Shown here piece by piece: positions 8,761 to 16,757 of a stretch of 64,000 nt of DNA. The DNA lies in the NCBI GenBank assembly GCA_024234675.1, contig JACKNU010000001.1, positions 744,001-808,000 on the forward strand, given 5' to 3'. Position 1 is the stretch's first letter; each line of letters starts with the position of its first letter. This stretch comes from Pseudomonadales bacterium. Lineage in GTDB: Bacteria; Pseudomonadota; Gammaproteobacteria; Pseudomonadales; Halieaceae. The translations under genes and the position numbers were made by a program. A model generated the notes under the pieces. The model worked only from the letters and a program-made list of their open reading frames with translations. It was not told where the DNA came from and did no database searches.

Positions 8761-9236
8761 CAGTTCCCCAGGTGATCCTGTGGTTGCAGGAAAGCCGTGG
8801 CAACGTCGGCAAAGTAACTGCTGCCGCCGGCCATCGCCACCAGCCGAATGCGCTGTCCAGGGAGCGGTTCATTGCCCAGCACCAGACGCCATTCCAGCCC
8901 CTGGCCGTCCACCGCCCGCATCGTGGTCGGCGGGCTGTCCTCACCGGGCATGGCCACGCCCAGCACGGCGCCATCCAGGGAGTGGGATGAAATCAATACC
9001 AGTTCCAGGCTGCCTTCCGTGATCTGCGCCAGCCGCAAATGAAACTCCTCGTTCTCCAGGTCACAGGCGCCGCTTGGATAGCGGCAGTTGCTCTTTTCAA
9101 CCAGCGGATAGGACTGACCGGGTATCGCCGCCTGGGGTTTTTCACCGGCGAACTGCCCGGCGGCGAACCAGGCCAGCACCGCTAACACGGGCGCCACGAT
9201 CATGGCGATGACTACATGCTTGTTAGTGAAAACCAT
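8760..9236 (-). CDS. Single-pass membrane protein of unknown function
   Basis: A 158-residue protein with one N-terminal membrane helix (about residues 8-28: VVIAMIVAPVLAVLAWFAAG) and a periplasmic domain holding two cysteines in a CRYPSGAC pattern, likely a disulfide. I do not recognise a family. Genes like this are commonly found between the symporter and the CBS/DUF294 gene. The ATG at 9236 has AAGGA upstream; an earlier in-frame ATG at 9272 would lie inside the terminator hairpin and is rejected. Confidence 0.7.
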   Translation of the reverse strand: MVFTNKHVVIAMIVAPVLAVLAWFAAGQFAGEKPQAAIPGQSYPLVEKSNCRYPSGACDLENEEFHLRLAQITEGSLELVLISSHSLDGAVLGVAMPGEDSPPTTMRAVDGQGLEWRLVLGNEPLPGQRIRLVAMAGGSSYFADVATAFLQPQDHLGN

Positions 9237-9258
9237 AGAAACTAATCCTTCCGGAATC

Positions 9259-9289
9259 AAAAAAGGAGGCATCGCGAACGATGCCTCCT
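9259..9289 (-). terminator. Intrinsic terminator after the sodium symporter operon
   Basis: An 11-base perfect stem (9264-9274 with 9279-9289) with a four-base CGAA loop is followed on the minus strand by six T residues (9259-9264 on the plus strand are A). It lies 19 bases past the symporter stop codon. Genes further along the minus strand therefore depend on read-through or on a promoter of their own. Confidence 0.85.
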
Positions 9290-9307
9290 GCGTTTCCCGC
9301 CCGCTAC

Positions 9308-11038
9308 CTAGTGGTCATGGGCAGTGCTGGCGCCCGCCGGGATACGGATGTGATCCACCAGTTCGCGCACGCTGGCCGGCGGCGGCGCGGTTACTTTGGT
9401 CACCGCCGCGGCGACCGCGAAGTTGACGACCGCGCCGACACAGCCGAAGGCGTTGGGCTCGATACCCAGGAACCAGTTGGGCTGCATGCTGCCCAGGAAC
9501 TCGGTGCCGGGGATGAACATGATACCTTTATGCTGGAACACGTAGAACAGGGTGACGCCGATACCGGCCACCATGCCCGCGATAGCGCCTTCCTTGTTTA
9601 CCCGGTCGCTGAAGATACCCATCATCAGCGCGGGGAAGATGGAGGACGCCGCCAGACCGAAGGCCAGGGCCACCGTTCCCGCCGCGAAACCCGGTGGATT
9701 AAGCCCCAGGTATCCGGCTCCCAGGATGGCCAATGCCATGGCAACCCGACTCGCGGCGAGCTCCTGCTTCTCGGAGATATTCGGCGCGATCATGCCCTTG
9801 AGCAAGTCGTGGGAGATGGCCGAAGCGATGGCCAGCAGCAATCCCGCCGCAGTGGACAGCGCCGCCGCCAGGCCTCCCGCCGCCACCAGCGCGATAACCC
9901 AGTTGGGCAGCTGCGCGATCTCCGGGTTGGCCAGTACCATGATGTCGTTGTCTATCTTCACCATGTCATTGATCGCCGGATCGGCGCTGTACTGCACCAG
10001 GCCGTCGCCGTTCTTGTCCTCGAATACCAGCAGGCCGGTGGTCTCCCAATTCTTGAACCACTGGGGCCGCTCCTCGTACACCAGGAACTCGCCGGGCTCG
10101 GGCTCAATGGTGAGCATCAGGTTCAGGCGCGCCATGGCGCCAACCGCCGGGGCAGTGGTGTAAAGGATGGCAATGAATACCAGGGCCCAGCCGGCCGAGG
10201 AGCGCGCATCCTTGACCTTGGGTACCGTGAAGAAACGGATGATAACGTGGGGCAGGCCCGCGGTGCCGATCATCAGGGACATGGTGTAGGCGAACATGTT
10301 CAGGGTGCTGAGGCGCACATCCGTCGTATACTGCTTGAAGCCCAGGTCCACCACGATGCGGTCGATCAGGTCCAGCAGGTAGATCTCGGTACCGGCCACC
10401 TTACCGCCCAGTCCCAGTTGCGGCAAAGGGTTGCCGGTCAGCTGCAGGCTGATAAAAATTGCCGGGATGGTGTAGGCCAGAATCAGCACGCAGTACTGGG
10501 CGATCTGGGTATAGGTAATGCCCTTCATGCCACCGAGTACCGCGTAGAAGAACACGATCACCATGCCGACGAACAGGCCGGTAGCGTATTCCACCTCCAG
10601 GAAGCGGGAGAAAGCCACGCCAACGCCCTTCATCTGGCCGATAACATAGGTCACAGAACACAGGATCAGGCAGATAACCGCCACTACCCTTGCGGTCTTC
10701 GAATAGAAGCGATCGCCGATGAACTCCGGCACCGTGAACTTGCCGTACTTGCGTAGGTAAGGGGCCAGCAACATCGCCAGGATGACGTAACCGCCGGTCC
10801 AGCCCATCAGGAACACCGAACCGCCGTAACCCATGAAGGAAATCATGCCCGCCATGGAGATAAACGACGCCGCGGACATCCAGTCAGCGGCCGTCGCCAT
10901 GCCGTTGGAGACGGGGTGTACGCCGCCACCGGCGACGTAGAAGTCCTTGGTCGATCCGGCCCGGGCCCAGAAGGCGATACCGAGATACAGGGCGAAGGTG
11001 CCGCCCACGAAAAGATAACTGAGTGTTTGCAGATCCAT
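9308..11038 (-). CDS. Sodium:solute symporter large subunit (VC_2705/ActP-like)
   Basis: A 576-residue SSS-family transporter with about 13 membrane helices, starting MDLQTLSYLFVGGTFALYLG. The region NGMATAADWMSAASFISMAG is the sodium-site helix shared with acetate permease ActP. It belongs to the subfamily that always has a small DUF4212 partner encoded just upstream, as here (gap of 11 bases). The likely role is sodium-driven uptake of acetate or another short carboxylate. Context supports this: a dicarboxylate-type porin and CrbR-like regulator are next door. The substrate is inferred, not shown. Confidence 0.87.
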   Translation of the reverse strand: MDLQTLSYLFVGGTFALYLGIAFWARAGSTKDFYVAGGGVHPVSNGMATAADWMSAASFISMAGMISFMGYGGSVFLMGWTGGYVILAMLLAPYLRKYGKFTVPEFIGDRFYSKTARVVAVICLILCSVTYVIGQMKGVGVAFSRFLEVEYATGLFVGMVIVFFYAVLGGMKGITYTQIAQYCVLILAYTIPAIFISLQLTGNPLPQLGLGGKVAGTEIYLLDLIDRIVVDLGFKQYTTDVRLSTLNMFAYTMSLMIGTAGLPHVIIRFFTVPKVKDARSSAGWALVFIAILYTTAPAVGAMARLNLMLTIEPEPGEFLVYEERPQWFKNWETTGLLVFEDKNGDGLVQYSADPAINDMVKIDNDIMVLANPEIAQLPNWVIALVAAGGLAAALSTAAGLLLAIASAISHDLLKGMIAPNISEKQELAASRVAMALAILGAGYLGLNPPGFAAGTVALAFGLAASSIFPALMMGIFSDRVNKEGAIAGMVAGIGVTLFYVFQHKGIMFIPGTEFLGSMQPNWFLGIEPNAFGCVGAVVNFAVAAAVTKVTAPPPASVRELVDHIRIPAGASTAHDH

Positions 11039-11049
11039 CGGGGCCGCTC

Positions 11050-11316
11050 CTATTCTTCTTCCACGCCGAACTCGATGTCCAGCGCGGCCATTTTCTTGGC
11101 GTAGTAGAAAATCAATACTACAAATGTGTAGATAGAACCCTGCTGGGCAAACCAGAAGCCCAGCTTGTAACCACCTATCTGGAACTGGTTCAGGAAATCA
11201 AATAGCAGGATACCGCAGCCGAAACTGACCACGAACCAGACCACCATCAGCTTCACCATCAGCGACACATTGCGGCGCCAGTACTCTTTCGCCTGTTGTT
11301 CTGTCAAAGGGGACAT
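11050..11316 (-). CDS. DUF4212 small subunit of sodium:solute symporter
   Basis: An 88-residue membrane protein with two helices (about residues 20-42 and 52-72) and the conserved opening SPLTEQQAKEYWRRN. This is the small-subunit family (DUF4212) paired with the VC_2705-type symporter. The ATG at 11316 has a strong GAGGAGG ribosome site. It is the first gene of the symporter operon. A TATAGT hexamer about 40 bases upstream, preceded by the GACCAAGGTCTAA motif, is the probable promoter. Confidence 0.88.
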   Translation of the reverse strand: MSPLTEQQAKEYWRRNVSLMVKLMVVWFVVSFGCGILLFDFLNQFQIGGYKLGFWFAQQGSIYTFVVLIFYYAKKMAALDIEFGVEEE

Positions 11317-11385
11317 AGCACACCTCCTCGGTGTTGTTATAGTTGCAGCCACTCCGACTATACCGGGAGTGCCTGCCACTGGATG

Positions 11386-11398
11386 TTAGACCTTGGTC
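11386..11398 (-). promoter_or_regulatory. Candidate activator site upstream of the symporter operon
   Basis: Read on the minus strand the bases are GACCAAGGTCTAA. The site ends exactly 23 bases before a -10-like TATAGT, and no good -35 box is present, as expected for an activator-dependent promoter. Near-identical copies precede the porin gene and face the response-regulator gene. It is inferred to be the site of the LuxR-type regulator encoded at 13.0 kb. Confidence 0.55.
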
Positions 11399-11407
11399 GA
11401 GAGACCC

Positions 11408-12736
11408 CTAGAAGCCATACTTGACCGCCATCTGGATCCGGCTCATGTCACCGTCCCGGCCGTCTTCGAGCTCCTTGCTGGCCAGGATCAGCTCGCCGCC
11501 GATGGACAGCTTGGGCGCCGGCAGCCAGTTCAGGTTGGCGTGCAGCGACTGGTACTTCTTGGCGAGAGAGTTGGCGCCGGCGAAATCACTGACATCGGGA
11601 TTGTCGGCCTCGGAGGCGGAGATTGAGAACGTGCTGCGCCAGCGATCGCTCCAGAAGTGCTCATAGGCGAGGAAAGCGCCCCAGGTATCGACCGTCTTGA
11701 TATCACCTGCGGAGTTGATGTAGCCATCGTTGAAGGAATTCAGGCCCATGTAACGCCCCAGGGCGTCGCCGTAGTTGAACATATAGCTGATATTGTCCAT
11801 ACCCAGCTGCCACTTGCCCGCGAAGCTGAGGCCATAGCCGAACTGGTCGTCCTTATCGTTCTCGGTGGCGCCGTCGGCACTGCGATTCTGGTACATCAAC
11901 TCGCGACCGAGCGCTGCCGCCGACCAGCTCAGGTCACCCCACTGGCCGTTGTAGCGTGCCACCAGGTCGGGCATTTCCTGGCCATTGTCGTACACCGTGC
12001 TGCCGTTGGCGTCATTGAGGCGGGTGGCGGGGTTTTCCGCGGCGAACTGCAGGTTGCCGACCGTCCAGCGAATCTGCGGCTGGCGGACGAAGATGGTACC
12101 GGCCGGGCCCACGAAATCCAGCAGGTTGGGCAGCGCGGCCACGTTGAAGAAGGTGGTCCAGGTCTGGCCGGCCAGAAGCGAACTATCGGAATTGTAGTCC
12201 CACTTCACGAATGCGTGGCGCAGGCGCGGACTCCACGAGTTGGATATGCGCTCGTCACCCTGGTTGCTGAGCATGAAGTCCAGCTCTATCCGCGTGCCGA
12301 TCATCCCGGCGTCGGTCTTGGTGGCCGTGGTGAAGAAAAAGCGCGAGGTTTTGGCGGTGAAGTTGGTCGACTGATAGGAATCCGCGTTACCCGTAGCCGG
12401 TTGTACCGGTACCAGTGATGGTACGTAGAAATCCTCTATCAGGTTATTCGGCTTGCCTTCATTGTAATCGGAAGTGATGGCGTCGAGCTGGATGAAGCCG
12501 CCATAGGTAAACTTGGTGCCCTTGGCAATCGGCCGGGCCTCCTCTATCTCCGCCTGCAGCTCGGTCTTGTTACTGGCAATGGTCTCCTGCTGGGAGGAAA
12601 CCTGGCTTTTCAGTTCCTGCAGTTGGCGCTCCAGTTCCTGGATTCGTGCATCCACGTCATCTGCCGTCGCTGCGGTAGCGGCGCTCAGGGTCCCTAATGC
12701 AATGACTGCGGCTGCCAGAGGTTTCATTTTGTTCAT
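11408..12736 (-). CDS. DcaP-like outer-membrane porin
   Basis: A 442-residue outer-membrane protein. It has a signal peptide (about residues 1-25), a short coiled coil (about 27-66, DARIQELERQLQELKSQVSS) and then a beta-barrel starting TYGGFIQLDAITSDYN and ending in phenylalanine (AVKYGF). This order is that of DcaP, a trimeric dicarboxylate-type channel of Acinetobacter. It probably supplies the periplasm with the substrate of the neighbouring symporter. Its start region carries a copy of the GACCAAAGTCCAA motif 23 bases ahead of TATTAC. Confidence 0.85.
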   Translation of the reverse strand: MNKMKPLAAAVIALGTLSAATAATADDVDARIQELERQLQELKSQVSSQQETIASNKTELQAEIEEARPIAKGTKFTYGGFIQLDAITSDYNEGKPNNLIEDFYVPSLVPVQPATGNADSYQSTNFTAKTSRFFFTTATKTDAGMIGTRIELDFMLSNQGDERISNSWSPRLRHAFVKWDYNSDSSLLAGQTWTTFFNVAALPNLLDFVGPAGTIFVRQPQIRWTVGNLQFAAENPATRLNDANGSTVYDNGQEMPDLVARYNGQWGDLSWSAAALGRELMYQNRSADGATENDKDDQFGYGLSFAGKWQLGMDNISYMFNYGDALGRYMGLNSFNDGYINSAGDIKTVDTWGAFLAYEHFWSDRWRSTFSISASEADNPDVSDFAGANSLAKKYQSLHANLNWLPAPKLSIGGELILASKELEDGRDGDMSRIQMAVKYGF

Positions 12737-12808
12737 GGTGCGAGCTCCCTATCTAGGTATTGTGGGTCGAGCGTGCACAGTAATAACGGCATAAGGCGGG
12801 ACAACACA

Positions 12809-12821
12809 TTGGACTTTGGTC
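12809..12821 (-). promoter_or_regulatory. Candidate activator site upstream of the porin
   Basis: On the minus strand the bases are GACCAAAGTCCAA. They end exactly 23 bases before TATTAC, a -10-like hexamer, and 72 bases before the porin start. The copy at 12841-12853 on the other strand makes a divergent pair with it. Confidence 0.55.
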
Positions 12822-12840
12822 AAAAACCGGGCGCACCCTG

Positions 12841-12881
12841 GACTAAAGTCCAATACTGGCCAGGCCCTGGCTGCCTAAACT
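12841..12881 (+). promoter_or_regulatory. Candidate activator site and -10 box facing the response regulator
   Basis: GACTAAAGTCCAA at 12841-12853 is followed after 22 bases by TAAACT (12876-12881), a plausible -10. Initiation would fall near 12888. It is the mirror partner of the porin site, so one regulator could act on both sides. Confidence 0.5.
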
Positions 12882-12887
12882 GGTCGT

Positions 12888-12965
12888 ATTGGAATTTGTT
12901 GAGAGCTTCAAAGCGACCATCCAGGCCCGCTTTCCTGTAGCCGGGCCGCTGTGCCCGGCTTTTTT
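12888..12965 (+). ncRNA. Candidate small RNA or terminated leader RNA
   Basis: A predicted transcript starts about seven bases after the TAAACT box. It ends at a textbook intrinsic terminator: stem GCCGGGC/GCCCGGC (12940-12946 with 12953-12959) and six T residues (12960-12965). The product is about 78 nt, lies wholly between the porin and response-regulator genes, and contains no credible reading frame. It may be a trans-acting sRNA activated with the porin and symporter, or a leader that attenuates the response-regulator gene. Start and function are inferred. Confidence 0.4.
12940..12965 (+). terminator. Intrinsic terminator upstream of the response-regulator gene
   Basis: A seven-base all-matched GC stem with a six-base loop is followed by six T residues, 62 bases before the GTG start of the response-regulator gene. 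No coding gene on the plus strand ends here, which is why a short non-coding transcript is suspected. Confidence 0.85.
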
Positions 12966-13027
12966 CCCTTTACAGCCGCGCACCACTGCCGCGACAATGC
13001 CCCTATAACAACAAAGGGGAGTCGCCC

Positions 13028-13702
13028 GTGAGCTCCGAGGGTTTTTCTATCCTCATAGCAGATGATCACCCGCTGTTTCGCAGTGCCCTGCAGCAGGTTC
13101 TGGGACAGCTGTATCCGGACGCCGTGTTGTACGAAGCCGCCGATGTGGCCGGCCTGCAGCAGCAGGTGGAGGCCCGCCGCGGAATCAGGCTGTTGTTGCT
13201 GGACCTGCATATGCCGGGAGCGCTGGGATATTCCGCCCTCTCCTGGTTTACCGGGCAGTATCCCGACACGCCGGTTATCATGATCTCCGCCAATTCCCAC
13301 CCCGACACCGTGCGCCGGGCCATCGATCATGGCGCAGCGGGCTTCCTGTCGAAATCTGCCGACATCGAAGCCATGGCATCGTGCATCGAGCGGGTCATGG
13401 CCGGCGAGCGAGGCCTGCATCCGGGCCTGGACGCGATGGGACACGGAGCCAGCCTGCAGTCACTGGATGTGGCAGAGGCCCTCGCCAGCCTCACTCCCCA
13501 GCAGTTTCGCGTGGTATCGATGCTCTCCGACGGCCTGCTCAACAAGCAGATCGCCTATGAACTGGCGGTGAAGGAAGCCACTGTGAAGGCGCATATGACG
13601 GAAATCTTCCGCAAGCTGGGGGTTCACTCGCGCACCCAGGCGGTACTGGCCCTGGGCAGCCTGGCGGTGGACCCCCCAACGGAACTGACCACCCCCCCTT
13701 AG
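13028..13702 (+). CDS. LuxR-family response regulator (CrbR/ErdR-like)
   Basis: A 224-residue two-domain regulator. The receiver domain (residues 7-122) has the acidic pair Asp12-Asp13, phospho-acceptor Asp59 in LLLLDLHM, and Lys109. The LuxR helix-turn-helix (about 155-215) reads LTPQQFRVVSMLSDGLLNKQIAYELAVKEATVKAHM. The start is GTG at 13028 with AAGGGGAG upstream. The neighbouring carboxylate porin and symporter, and a CrbS-type hybrid kinase at 25.9-29.5 kb, suggest it is the CrbR/ErdR-type regulator of acetate metabolism. That pairing is inference: kinase and regulator are 12 kb apart. Confidence 0.82.
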   Translation: MSSEGFSILIADDHPLFRSALQQVLGQLYPDAVLYEAADVAGLQQQVEARRGIRLLLLDLHMPGALGYSALSWFTGQYPDTPVIMISANSHPDTVRRAIDHGAAGFLSKSADIEAMASCIERVMAGERGLHPGLDAMGHGASLQSLDVAEALASLTPQQFRVVSMLSDGLLNKQIAYELAVKEATVKAHMTEIFRKLGVHSRTQAVLALGSLAVDPPTELTTPP

Positions 13703-13717
13703 CGGCGGGCCATCGAT

Positions 13718-13886
13718 GGTCGAATAAATTCGACCCTACACTGTAGGGCCGATTTCAATCGGCCAGCGGCCTCAGCCGAATAAAGGGCACCCCACAGCGT
13801 AGGGCCGATTTCAATCGGCCGACGGCCTCAGCCGAATAAATGGCACCCCACAGCGTAGGGCCGATTTCAATCGGCCGAAGGCCTCA
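13718..13886. repeat. REP-like palindromes: one inverted pair plus a 56-base tandem array
   Basis: The first hairpin (13718-13735, arms GGTCGAAT/ATTCGACC) ends in CTAC and faces a second that starts with GTAG at 13743 (arms GGCCGATT/AATCGGCC). This is the head-to-head layout of a BIME. The second hairpin then recurs in a 56-base tandem unit, with GTAG at 13743, 13799 and 13855. GTAG next to a hairpin is the mark of REP elements moved by REP-associated transposases. The third unit runs into the stop codon of the VOC gene, and the repeated unit includes that gene end. Confidence 0.8.
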
Positions 13887-14255
13887 GCCGAAGTGGAAGA
13901 AGCAGAGCTTGTTGCCGTCCGCATCGCGCACATAGCCGCCGTAGAACATATCGGGAATACGCTGGCCCGGTTCGCCCTCACAGCTTGCACCCAGATCCAG
14001 GGCCCGGCGGTAAAACTCGTCCACTTTCTCTTTTGAACCCGGGTTGATGGCGACCATGTTGCCGTTGCCCGGGGCGGGGTCTTTTTCATCGTAGGGAACA
14101 CAGACCGCCAGCATGGGCTTGTCCATGCCGGTGCCGATGAAGGCGATGCGGCCCGCGTCCATCAGTATGGAGGCACCCAGGGGCGCCAGCAGCTCGGAGT
14201 AGAATTTCTTGGCGGCGTCCATATCGCGGACGCCGATTGTTACATAACCGATCAT
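13884..14255 (-). CDS. VOC family (glyoxalase-like) protein
   Basis: A 123-residue protein with the two beta-alpha-beta-beta-beta repeats of the vicinal-oxygen-chelate fold: MIGYVTIGVRDMDAAKKFYSE at the start and DADGNKLCFFHFG at the end. Metal ligands are not fully conserved in the usual positions, so the enzymatic activity is open. Its stop codon lies inside the last copy of the 56-base repeat. The ATG at 14255 has a GGGAGAAAC ribosome site. Confidence 0.82.
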   Translation of the reverse strand: MIGYVTIGVRDMDAAKKFYSELLAPLGASILMDAGRIAFIGTGMDKPMLAVCVPYDEKDPAPGNGNMVAINPGSKEKVDEFYRRALDLGASCEGEPGQRIPDMFYGGYVRDADGNKLCFFHFG

Positions 14256-14382
14256 GGTGTTTCTCCCTGGATGCTTTCAGTAAAAGTCGGGCGCCAACAG
14301 TAACCCAGAAGCCAGAGAAACCACAAGCTGGCGCCAGCCTAAGGAGCCTGTACCGTACATTGCATACTTCATTCATTTGCTC

Positions 14383-15213
14383 CTACAGGTATCCGGTTTC
14401 CCGGGCGGCGCGCAACAGCAGGCGCCGGAACGCACCGCGGGGCAGCAGCCGCTTCAGCAACGGCGGCAGGCCGGTGCCGGGACCGGTGAAGATATTGGAT
14501 TTACCCGACTTCACCCCTTCGAGAATATCGCGCGCCACCACCGAGGGATGGGCGCCTTGATCAGCGTAATGGCGCTGCATGCGCTCGATCTGTTCGCGGG
14601 AGAAACCCATGCGGTCGTCGTGTTTGACGATGGCCGTATTGATGACCCCCGGGTGCACGCAGCTGACCCGGATAGGCGTCCCGGCCAGTTCCATCTGCAG
14701 CACCTCGCACAACCCCTCCACCGCGTACTTGCTGGCCGCATAGGCCGCCATGTTGGGCATGGGCGTGACCGAGGCCGCCGAGGCGATATTGACCAGGTGG
14801 CCGGCTATACCCCGGGCCTGCCACAGCCGCAGGAAGGCCCGGCTGCCCCAGGCCACCCCCAGCACATTGATATCCAGGGTCCGGCGCCACTGCTCCGGGG
14901 TGGTGTCCAGGAAAGCGGCCAGGTAGCCGATGCCGGCGTTGTTCACCGCGATGTCCGGCAGCTTGCCCTGCGCGTCCAGCTCCGCGACCAGGGTTTCAAA
15001 CGCCTCCTGGTCGGACACGTCGAGCAGCGCATGCCGATATCCAACGCCCAGCTTCTCCACTTCCTGCCGCAGGCTGTCCAGGCCCGCCTGCTCTACATCA
15101 GTGGCTACGATGTCGGCCCCTTCCCGGGCAAAGGCCAGTGCCACCTCGTAGCCGATACCGGAACCCGCGCCGGTAATAAAGACCGTCCTGTTGCTGAAAC
15201 CTTTGCCCGCCAT
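14383..15213 (-). CDS. Short-chain dehydrogenase/reductase
   Basis: A 276-residue classical SDR. The cofactor motif GAGSGIG sits near residue 16, NNAG near 92 and the catalytic Tyr-Lys pair in YAASK near 160, with a preceding Ser in NIASAAS. Asp at the end of the second strand (ATDVEQ) favours NAD. The long C-terminal extension rich in basic and hydrophobic residues (GLPPLLKRLLPRGAFRRLLL) suggests membrane association, as in other SDRs of lipid or steroid catabolic regions. Substrate unknown. Confidence 0.87.
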   Translation of the reverse strand: MAGKGFSNRTVFITGAGSGIGYEVALAFAREGADIVATDVEQAGLDSLRQEVEKLGVGYRHALLDVSDQEAFETLVAELDAQGKLPDIAVNNAGIGYLAAFLDTTPEQWRRTLDINVLGVAWGSRAFLRLWQARGIAGHLVNIASAASVTPMPNMAAYAASKYAVEGLCEVLQMELAGTPIRVSCVHPGVINTAIVKHDDRMGFSREQIERMQRHYADQGAHPSVVARDILEGVKSGKSNIFTGPGTGLPPLLKRLLPRGAFRRLLLRAARETGYL

Positions 15214-15311
15214 AAAACTCTCCCGAACCGTGAGCGTGAGTGCTAGAGCTTACTGCTGGTACCCCGCCACTCTTACTGCGATGGCACCGGCGCGTTTGCG
15301 ACCATCAGCGA

Positions 15312-16757
15312 CTAGGGGGCCACTTCGACACTCGGCGGTGCCCAGGAACCTTTACCCAGGGGCAGGATCGAAAGATCAGCCGTGGCGGGTTCCGGCCAGT
15401 AGAGGCGCAGCACCATGTAGATGGGCCCGTCCGGCGCCGGCAGCCAGTTCGATTCCTTCTCCTTGCCGGGGGGCTCGTGCTGGATGTAGATGGTCAGCGA
15501 GCCGTCGGGGTTTTTCTGCAATTCCGGCAGCATGGGCGAGTTGATCAGGTAGCGGTTTATGGGGTTCTCAATCAGCAGCTGGCTGACGCCGTCGTACATG
15601 GTGACCGACCAGAACGCCTTGACCGGCGGGTACTGTCCGGCGGGAAAGGTGAGCGTGTAGTTGTGCTTGCTGCCATCCAGTTCCTTGCCGCTGGCGTCCA
15701 CGCGGGTCAGCGGATACACGGCCTCGGCAGCGTCGTTGCCGTACAACCCGGCTTTCACCGCTGCGGCGCGCTTGAGCCAGTCGCCATTGTAGTAGGCCTT
15801 GTCACCGAACAGGGAGCCGGTGGGCCAGCCGTTCAGGTCGTGCATGCCCGAGGCCAGGTACTTGGCCACCCTCTCCTCGCCAGCCTTCATGCCCTCCACT
15901 ATCGCCTGCCTCTCCGCCGCGGAGATATCCTTGAGTTTGACTGTCTCGCCGGCGCCAACGCCCAGTATGGCCAGCCGGGCACGAATGTCCTTGCTGGTTG
16001 CCGATGCGGGCACGAATTCGAGGGCCGCGTCAAGGTACTGCCAGAAATTGTCCTTGATACCGGCCGTGTTGGCGGGCAGGAAATCGATCTCTGGCGCGGC
16101 CGGTGGAGCCGGCTTGTCCAGGAAGGCAGACAGTGGCTGCGCCTTATAACCGGCCTGCACCTTTTTCACGTTGTCCATATCCGCGGGGTTGTAAAGCTGA
16201 GTGCGGATAACGGCAAAGCTGAAGGGCGTGGTCGACTGGAAGACCTTGTCGATGCCCGCCGGCTTTTCGCCCTTCCAGCCCGGCCCAACCACCAGGTAGC
16301 TGCCGGCCCCGGTGCCCGTGGCACGGGTGCCGATGTAGCCGTAGTTATAGGTATTGCCGTCGACCAGTTGCACCACGTAATAGCGGTTCCCCTCCACCTC
16401 AGGTACCGAGATCACCATCGGTTCGGCGCGTAAATCCAGCCACAAAAAGGAGTACGGCGTATCGCTGTTGGGCGTCACCACCGCGGTGTCCTTGTAAGTG
16501 GCCACCCGCGCAGTGTTGAGTATCTGGTTGAACGGCGCCTTGAACTGGCTGGAATTGCGGTCCACCGCGAATTCATACATCACCGAGTAGTTCATCACGA
16601 TGGGCAGGCCGTAGATAAAGCCCTCTTCCGCAATTGTCCGAACTGCATCCAGGTCGGGGTTGCCGGTATCCTCAGCTTCGGCAACCAGACCGAGGCTGGC
16701 GGCCGCCAGCAGCGCTGCCGCCACCAGGCGCGCGGTGGGCTTGTGCAGCTTACTCAT
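15312..16757 (-). CDS. DUF1254/DUF1214 domain-containing exported protein
   Basis: A 481-residue protein with a signal peptide (about residues 1-28). The DUF1254 domain follows (about 45-190; GFIYGLPIVMNYSVMYEFAV, TPNSDTPYSFLWLDLRAEPMV), then the DUF1214 domain (about 330-465; PLTRVDASGKELDGSKHNYTL, YWPEPA near the end). This full-length layout is common in marine and soil bacteria; its role is not settled. The ribosome site AAAGGAG lies inside the end of the upstream truncated gene, and the two frames overlap by eight bases. Confidence 0.87.
   Translation of the reverse strand: MSKLHKPTARLVAAALLAAASLGLVAEAEDTGNPDLDAVRTIAEEGFIYGLPIVMNYSVMYEFAVDRNSSQFKAPFNQILNTARVATYKDTAVVTPNSDTPYSFLWLDLRAEPMVISVPEVEGNRYYVVQLVDGNTYNYGYIGTRATGTGAGSYLVVGPGWKGEKPAGIDKVFQSTTPFSFAVIRTQLYNPADMDNVKKVQAGYKAQPLSAFLDKPAPPAAPEIDFLPANTAGIKDNFWQYLDAALEFVPASATSKDIRARLAILGVGAGETVKLKDISAAERQAIVEGMKAGEERVAKYLASGMHDLNGWPTGSLFGDKAYYNGDWLKRAAAVKAGLYGNDAAEAVYPLTRVDASGKELDGSKHNYTLTFPAGQYPPVKAFWSVTMYDGVSQLLIENPINRYLINSPMLPELQKNPDGSLTIYIQHEPPGKEKESNWLPAPDGPIYMVLRLYWPEPATADLSILPLGKGSWAPPSVEVAP

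Noticed and set aside
6970..8775. A 601-codon open frame opposite the CBS/DUF294 gene
   Set aside because: No start signal or recognisable domain; the minus-strand product keeps all the expected motifs.
13743..13886. Regular repeats that could suggest a CRISPR array
   Set aside because: The three 56-base units follow one another without unique spacers, and no cas gene is near. The hairpin with GTAG fits a REP element.
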